Of a stretch of 64,000 nucleotides of DNA, positions 60,092-64,000 are shown piece after piece. The position numbers and the translations under genes are program-made. The stretch covers positions 1,488,001 to 1,552,000 of the forward strand of contig NC_134976.1 in NCBI RefSeq assembly GCF_965638725.1, in the 5' to 3' direction. How positions within the stretch are numbered: position 1 is the stretch's first letter; every line of letters begins with the position of its first letter. Under the pieces are notes generated by a model. It saw nothing but the letters and a program-made list of their open reading frames with translations. It searched no databases and was not told the DNA's origin. The stretch is from Aptenodytes patagonicus. Its lineage: Eukaryota; Chordata; Aves; Sphenisciformes; Spheniscidae.

Positions 60092-63000
60092 CCTGGCCCT
60101 TTGGTGTGGAGCAGGCGCTGGACGTTTTCCATTTGGGAGCTGGCTTTCGGAGGACTGAGAGCGAGCAAGGGCAAGACGTCGGCACCCTGAGGTGGCTGGC
60201 AAGCTCAGAGCGGCAGTGTCTGTGGGCGTGTGGAAGGGCTGCCAAGGGAAGGGGAGGGCCAGCAACAGCTTGCAGTCCTGGCCCCTTTGGTGTGGGAGCA
60301 GGCGCTGGACGTTTTCCATTTGGGAGCTGGGCTTTCGGAGGACTGAGAGCGAGCAAGGGAAAGACGTCGTCACCCTGAGGTGGCTGGCAAGCTCAGAGCG
60401 GCAGTGTCTGTGGGGCTGTGGAAGGGCTGCCAAGGGAAGGTGAGTGCCAGCAACAGCTTGCAGTCCTGGCCCCTTTGGTGTGGGAGCAGGCGCTGGACGT
60501 TTTCCATTTGGGAGCTGGGCTTTCGGAGGACTGAGAGCGAGCAAGGGCAAGACGTCGGCACCCTGAGGTGGCTGGCAAGCTCAGAGCGGCAGTGTCTGTG
60601 GGGCTGTGGAAGGGCTGCCAAGGGAAGGTGAGGGCCAGCAACAGCTTGCAGTCCTGGCCCCTTTGGTGTGGGAGCAGGCGCTGGACGTTTTCCATTTGGG
60701 AGCTGGGCTTTCGGAGGACTGAGAGCGAGCAAGGGCAAGACGTCGGCACCCTGAGGTGGCTGGCAAGCTCAGAGCGGCAGTGTCTGTGGGGCTGTGGAAG
60801 GGCTGCCAAGGGAAGGTGAGGGCCAGCCACAGCTTGCAGTCCTGGCCCCTTTGGTGTGGAGCAGGCGCTGGACGTTTTCCATTTGGGAGCTGGGCTTTCG
60901 GAGGACTGAGAGCGAGCAAGGGCAAGACGTCGGCACCCTGAGGTGGCTGGCAAGCCCAGAGCGGCAGTGTCTGTGGGGCTGTGGAAGGGCTGCCAAGGGA
61001 AGGTGAGGGCCAGCAACAGCTTGCAGTCCTGGCCCCTTTGGTGTGGGAGCAGGCGCTGGACGTTTTCCATTTGGGAGCTGGGCTTTCGGAGGACTGAGAG
61101 CGAGCAAGGGAAAGACGTCGGCACCCTGAGGTGGCTGGCAAGCTCAGAGCGGCAGTGTCTGTGGGGCTGTGGAAGGGCTGCCAAGGGAAGGTGAGGGCCA
61201 GCAACAGCTTGCAGTCCTGGCCCCTTTGGTGTGGGAGCAGGCGCTGGACGTTTTCCATTTGGGAGCTGGGCTTTCGGAGGACTGAGAGCGAGCAAGGGAA
61301 AGACGTCGGCACCCTGAGGTGGCTGGCAAGCTCAGAGCGGCAGTGTCTGTGGGGCTCTGGAAGGGCTGCCAAGGGAAGGTGAGGGCCAGCAACAGCTTGC
61401 AGTCCTGGCCCCTTTGGTGTGGGAGCAGGCGCTGGACGTTTTCCACTTGGGAGCTGGGCTTTCGGAGGACTGAGAGCGAGCAAGGGCAAGACGTCGGCAC
61501 CCTGAGGTGGCTGGCAAGCTCAGAGCGGCAGTGTCTGTGGGGCTGTGGAAGGGCTGCCAAGGGAAGGTGAGGGCCAGCCAAGCTTGCAGTCCTGGCCCCT
61601 TTGGTGTGGAGCAGGCGCTGGACGTTTTCCATTTGGGAGCTGGGCTTTCGGAGGACTGAGAGCGAGCAAGGGCAAGACGTCGGCACCCTGAGGTGGCTGG
61701 CAAGCCCATAGCGGCAGTGTCTGTGGGGCTGTGGAAGGGCTGCCAAGGGAAGGTGAGGGCCAGCAACAGCTTGCAGTCCTGGCCCCTTTGGTGTGGGAGC
61801 AGGCGCTGGACGTTTTCCATTTGGGAGCTGGGCTTTCGGAGGACTGAGAGCGAGCAAGGGAAAGACGTCGGCACCCTGAGGTGGCTGGCAAGCTCAGAGC
61901 GGCAGTGTCTGTGGGGCTGTGGAAGGGCTGCCAAGGGAAGGGGAGGGCCAGCAACAGCTTGCAGTCCTGGACCCTTTGGTGTGGAGCAGGCGCTGGACGT
62001 TTTCCATTTGGGAGCTGGGCTTTCGGAGGACTGAGAGCGAGCAAGGGCAAGACGTTGGCACCCTGAGGTGGCTGGCAAGCTCAGAGCGGCAGTGTCTGTG
62101 GGGCTGTGGAAGGGCTGCCAAGGGAAGGTGAGGGCCAGCCACAGCTTGCAGTCCTGGCCCCTTTGGTGTGGAGCAGGCGCTGGACGTTTTCCATTTGGGA
62201 GCTGGGCTTTCGGAGGACTGAGAGCGAGCAAGGGCAAGACGTCGGCACCCTGAGGTGGCTGGCAAGCCCATAGCGGCAGTGTCTGTGGGGCTGTGGAAGG
62301 GCTGCCAAGGGAAGGTGAGGGCCAGCAACAGCTTGCAGTCCTGGCCCCTTTGGTGTGGGAGCAGGCGCTGGACGTTTTCCATTTGGGAGCTGGGCTTTCG
62401 GAGGACTGAGAGCGAGCAAGGGAAAGACGTCGGCACCCTGAGGTGGCTGGCAAGCTCAGAGCGGCAGTGTCTGTGGGGCTGTGGAAGGGCTGCCAAGGGA
62501 AGGGGAGGGCCAGCAACAGCTTGCAGTCCTGGCCCCTTTGGTGTGGGAGCAGGCGCTGGACGTTTTCCATTTGGGAGCTGGGCTTTCGGAGGACTGAGAG
62601 CGAGCAAGGGAAAGACGTCGGCACCCTGAGGTGGCTGGCAAGCTCAGAGCGGCAGTGTCTGTGGGGCTGTGGAAGGGCTGCCAAGGGAAGGTGAGGGCCA
62701 GCCACAGCTTGCAGTCCTGGCCCCTTTGGTGTGGGAGCAGGCGCTGGACGTTTTCCATTTGGGAGCTGGGCTTTCGGAGGACTGAGAGCGAGCAAGGGCA
62801 AGACGTCGGCACCCTGAGGTGGCTGGCAAGCCCATAGCACCAGTGTCTGTGGGGCTGTGGAAGGGCTGCCAAGGGAAGGTGAGGGCCAGCAACAGCTTGC
62901 AGTCCTGGCCCCTTTGGTGTGGGAGCAGGCGCTGGACGTTTTCCATTTGGGAGCTGGGCTTTCGGAGGACTGAGAGCGAGCAAGGGAAAGACGTCGGCAC

Positions 63001-64000
63001 CCTGAGGTGGCTGGCAAGCTCAGAGCGGCAGTGTCTGTGGGGCTGTGGAAGGGCTGCCAAGGGAAGGGGAGGGCCAGCAACAGCTTGCAGTCCTGGCCCC
63101 TTTGGTGTGGAGCAGGCGCTGGACGTTTTCCATTTGGGAGCTGGGCTTTCGGAGGACTGAGAGCGAGCAAGGGCAAGACGTCGGCACCCTGAGGTGGCTG
63201 GCAAGCTCAGAGCGGCAGTGTCTGTGGGGCTGTGGAAGGGCTGCCAAGGGAAGGTGAGGGCCAGCCACAGCTTGCAGTCCTGGCCCCTTTGGTGTGGAGC
63301 AGGCGCTGGACGTTTTCCATTTGGGAGCTGGGCTTTCGGAGGACTGAGAGCGAGCAAGGGCAAGACGTCGGCACCCTGAGGTGGCTGGCAAGCCCATAGC
63401 GGCAGTGTCTGTGGGGCTGTGGAAGGGCTGCCAAGGGAAGGTGAGGGCCAGCAACAGCTTGCAGTCCTGGCCCCTTTGGTGTGGGAGCAGGCGCTGGACG
63501 TTTTCCATTTGGGAGCTGGGCTTTCGGAGGACTGAGAGCGAGCAAGGGAAAGACGTCGGCACCCTGAGGTGGCTGGCAAGCTCAGAGCGGCAGTGTCTGT
63601 GGGGCTGTGGAAGGGCTGCCAAGGGAAGGGGAGGGCCAGCAACAGCTTGCAGTCCTGGCCCCTTTGGTGTGGGAGCAGGCGCTGGACGTTTTCCATTTGG
63701 GAGCTGGGCTTTCGGAGGACTGAGAGCGAGCAAGGGAAAGACGTCGGCACCCTGAGGTGGCTGGCAAGCTCAGAGCGGCAGTGTCTGTGGGGCTGTGGAA
63801 GGGCTGCCAAGGGAAGGTGAGGGCCAGCAACAGCTTGCAGTCCTGGCCCCTTTGGTGTGGGAGCAGGCGCTGGACGTTTTCCATTTGGGAGCTGGGCTTT
63901 CGGAGGACTGAGAGCGAGCAAGGGCAAGACGTCGGCACCCTGAGGTGGCTGGCAAGCTCAGAGCGGCAGTGTCTGTGGGGCTGTGGAAGGGCTGCCAAGG
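60092..64000 (-). repeat. 188-bp satellite array, about 21 units, inverted relative to the first
   Basis: Plus-strand units read CCCTTTGGTGTGGGAGCAGG, GACGTTTTCCATTTGGGAGC, GGTGGCTGGCAAGCTCAGAG and GGGCTGCCAAGGGAAGGTGA. Reverse-complemented, they align along their length with the 190-bp satellite (shared CCTTCCCTTGGCAGCCCTTC and CCACAGCCCCACAGACA; AACGTCCAGCG), with clear subfamily differences elsewhere. Diagnostic variants (GTGGAGC/GTGGGAGC, GGGAAAG/GGGCAAG, AAGCCCATAG/AAGCTCAGAG, AAGGGGAGG/AAGGTGAGG) recur with a 3- and 6-unit rhythm. The array runs off the window end. Confidence 0.97.

Noticed and set aside
48150..60158. A 4,002-codon open frame on the plus strand (and others of 945-2,463 codons at 46-60 kb)
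   Set aside because: They result from a stop-free 190-bp satellite repeated head to tail and run through an N gap. All frames give the same shuffled peptide, there is no start context, and the minus strand gives equivalent frames.
60092..64000. Telomeric TTAGGG repeats at the satellite end
   Set aside because: No TTAGGG or CCCTAA arrays occur anywhere in the window.

Overview
The window is nuclear DNA from a vertebrate, almost certainly a bird. It holds three compact housekeeping genes with canonical vertebrate exon phases. Two solo LTRs have the look of avian endogenous retroviruses. The GC content is extreme, G and C homopolymers are long, and minisatellites fill most introns, as on the smallest GC-rich avian microchromosomes. 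No bacterial, plasmid or viral gene organisation is present. The species cannot be named from this sequence.

Layout. (1) 0-18 kb, gene cluster: ALDOA (+, 5' coding exon outside the window), PPP4C (+, last 13 coding bases lost in an N gap) and OTUB1 (-, complete, convergent with PPP4C). Exon lengths add up as expected: ALDOA exons are 212, 55, 161, 84, 175 and 200 bases plus the last exon, PPP4C has eight coding exons and OTUB1 seven. The only coding defect is one extra G in a PPP4C homopolymer, probably a sequencing error. Most introns over about 200 bases carry their own minisatellite, often starting at the splice site. In ALDOA the last intron is built from copies of the preceding exon end plus its 5' splice site. 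(2) 18-23 kb, regulatory-looking tandem arrays: a 55-bp GC-box-like array next to the OTUB1 promoter, an 81-bp array, a 21-bp array, about 23 copies of a 62-bp unit carrying ZNF143/THAP11-, ETS- and YY1-like sites, and then about nine 78-bp units centred on an NRF1-like palindrome. (3) 23.4-31.4 kb: three diverged copies of a module (exon-like segments followed by a pyrimidine-rich array), with two solo LTRs inserted. (4) 31.4-33.45 kb: diverged array of about 250-bp units. 33.45-34.63 kb: a relatively unique, AT-richer island. (5) 34.63-46.23 kb: an 11.6-kb G-rich minisatellite with a poly-G run in nearly every unit. (6) 46.2-59.9 kb: about 72 units of a 190-bp satellite. After a 200-N gap, 60.1-64 kb holds about 21 units of a related 188-bp satellite in the opposite orientation, with a 1,126-bp six-unit higher-order repeat.

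The three genes have unrelated cellular jobs: ALDOA in glycolysis, PPP4C as a Ser/Thr phosphatase catalytic subunit, OTUB1 as a deubiquitinase and E2 regulator. They do not form a pathway. Their shared property is location in an extremely GC-rich, repeat-loaded segment bordering large satellite blocks. The very long open frames between 46 and 60 kb, and those over the other arrays, come from tandem repetition and are not annotated as genes.
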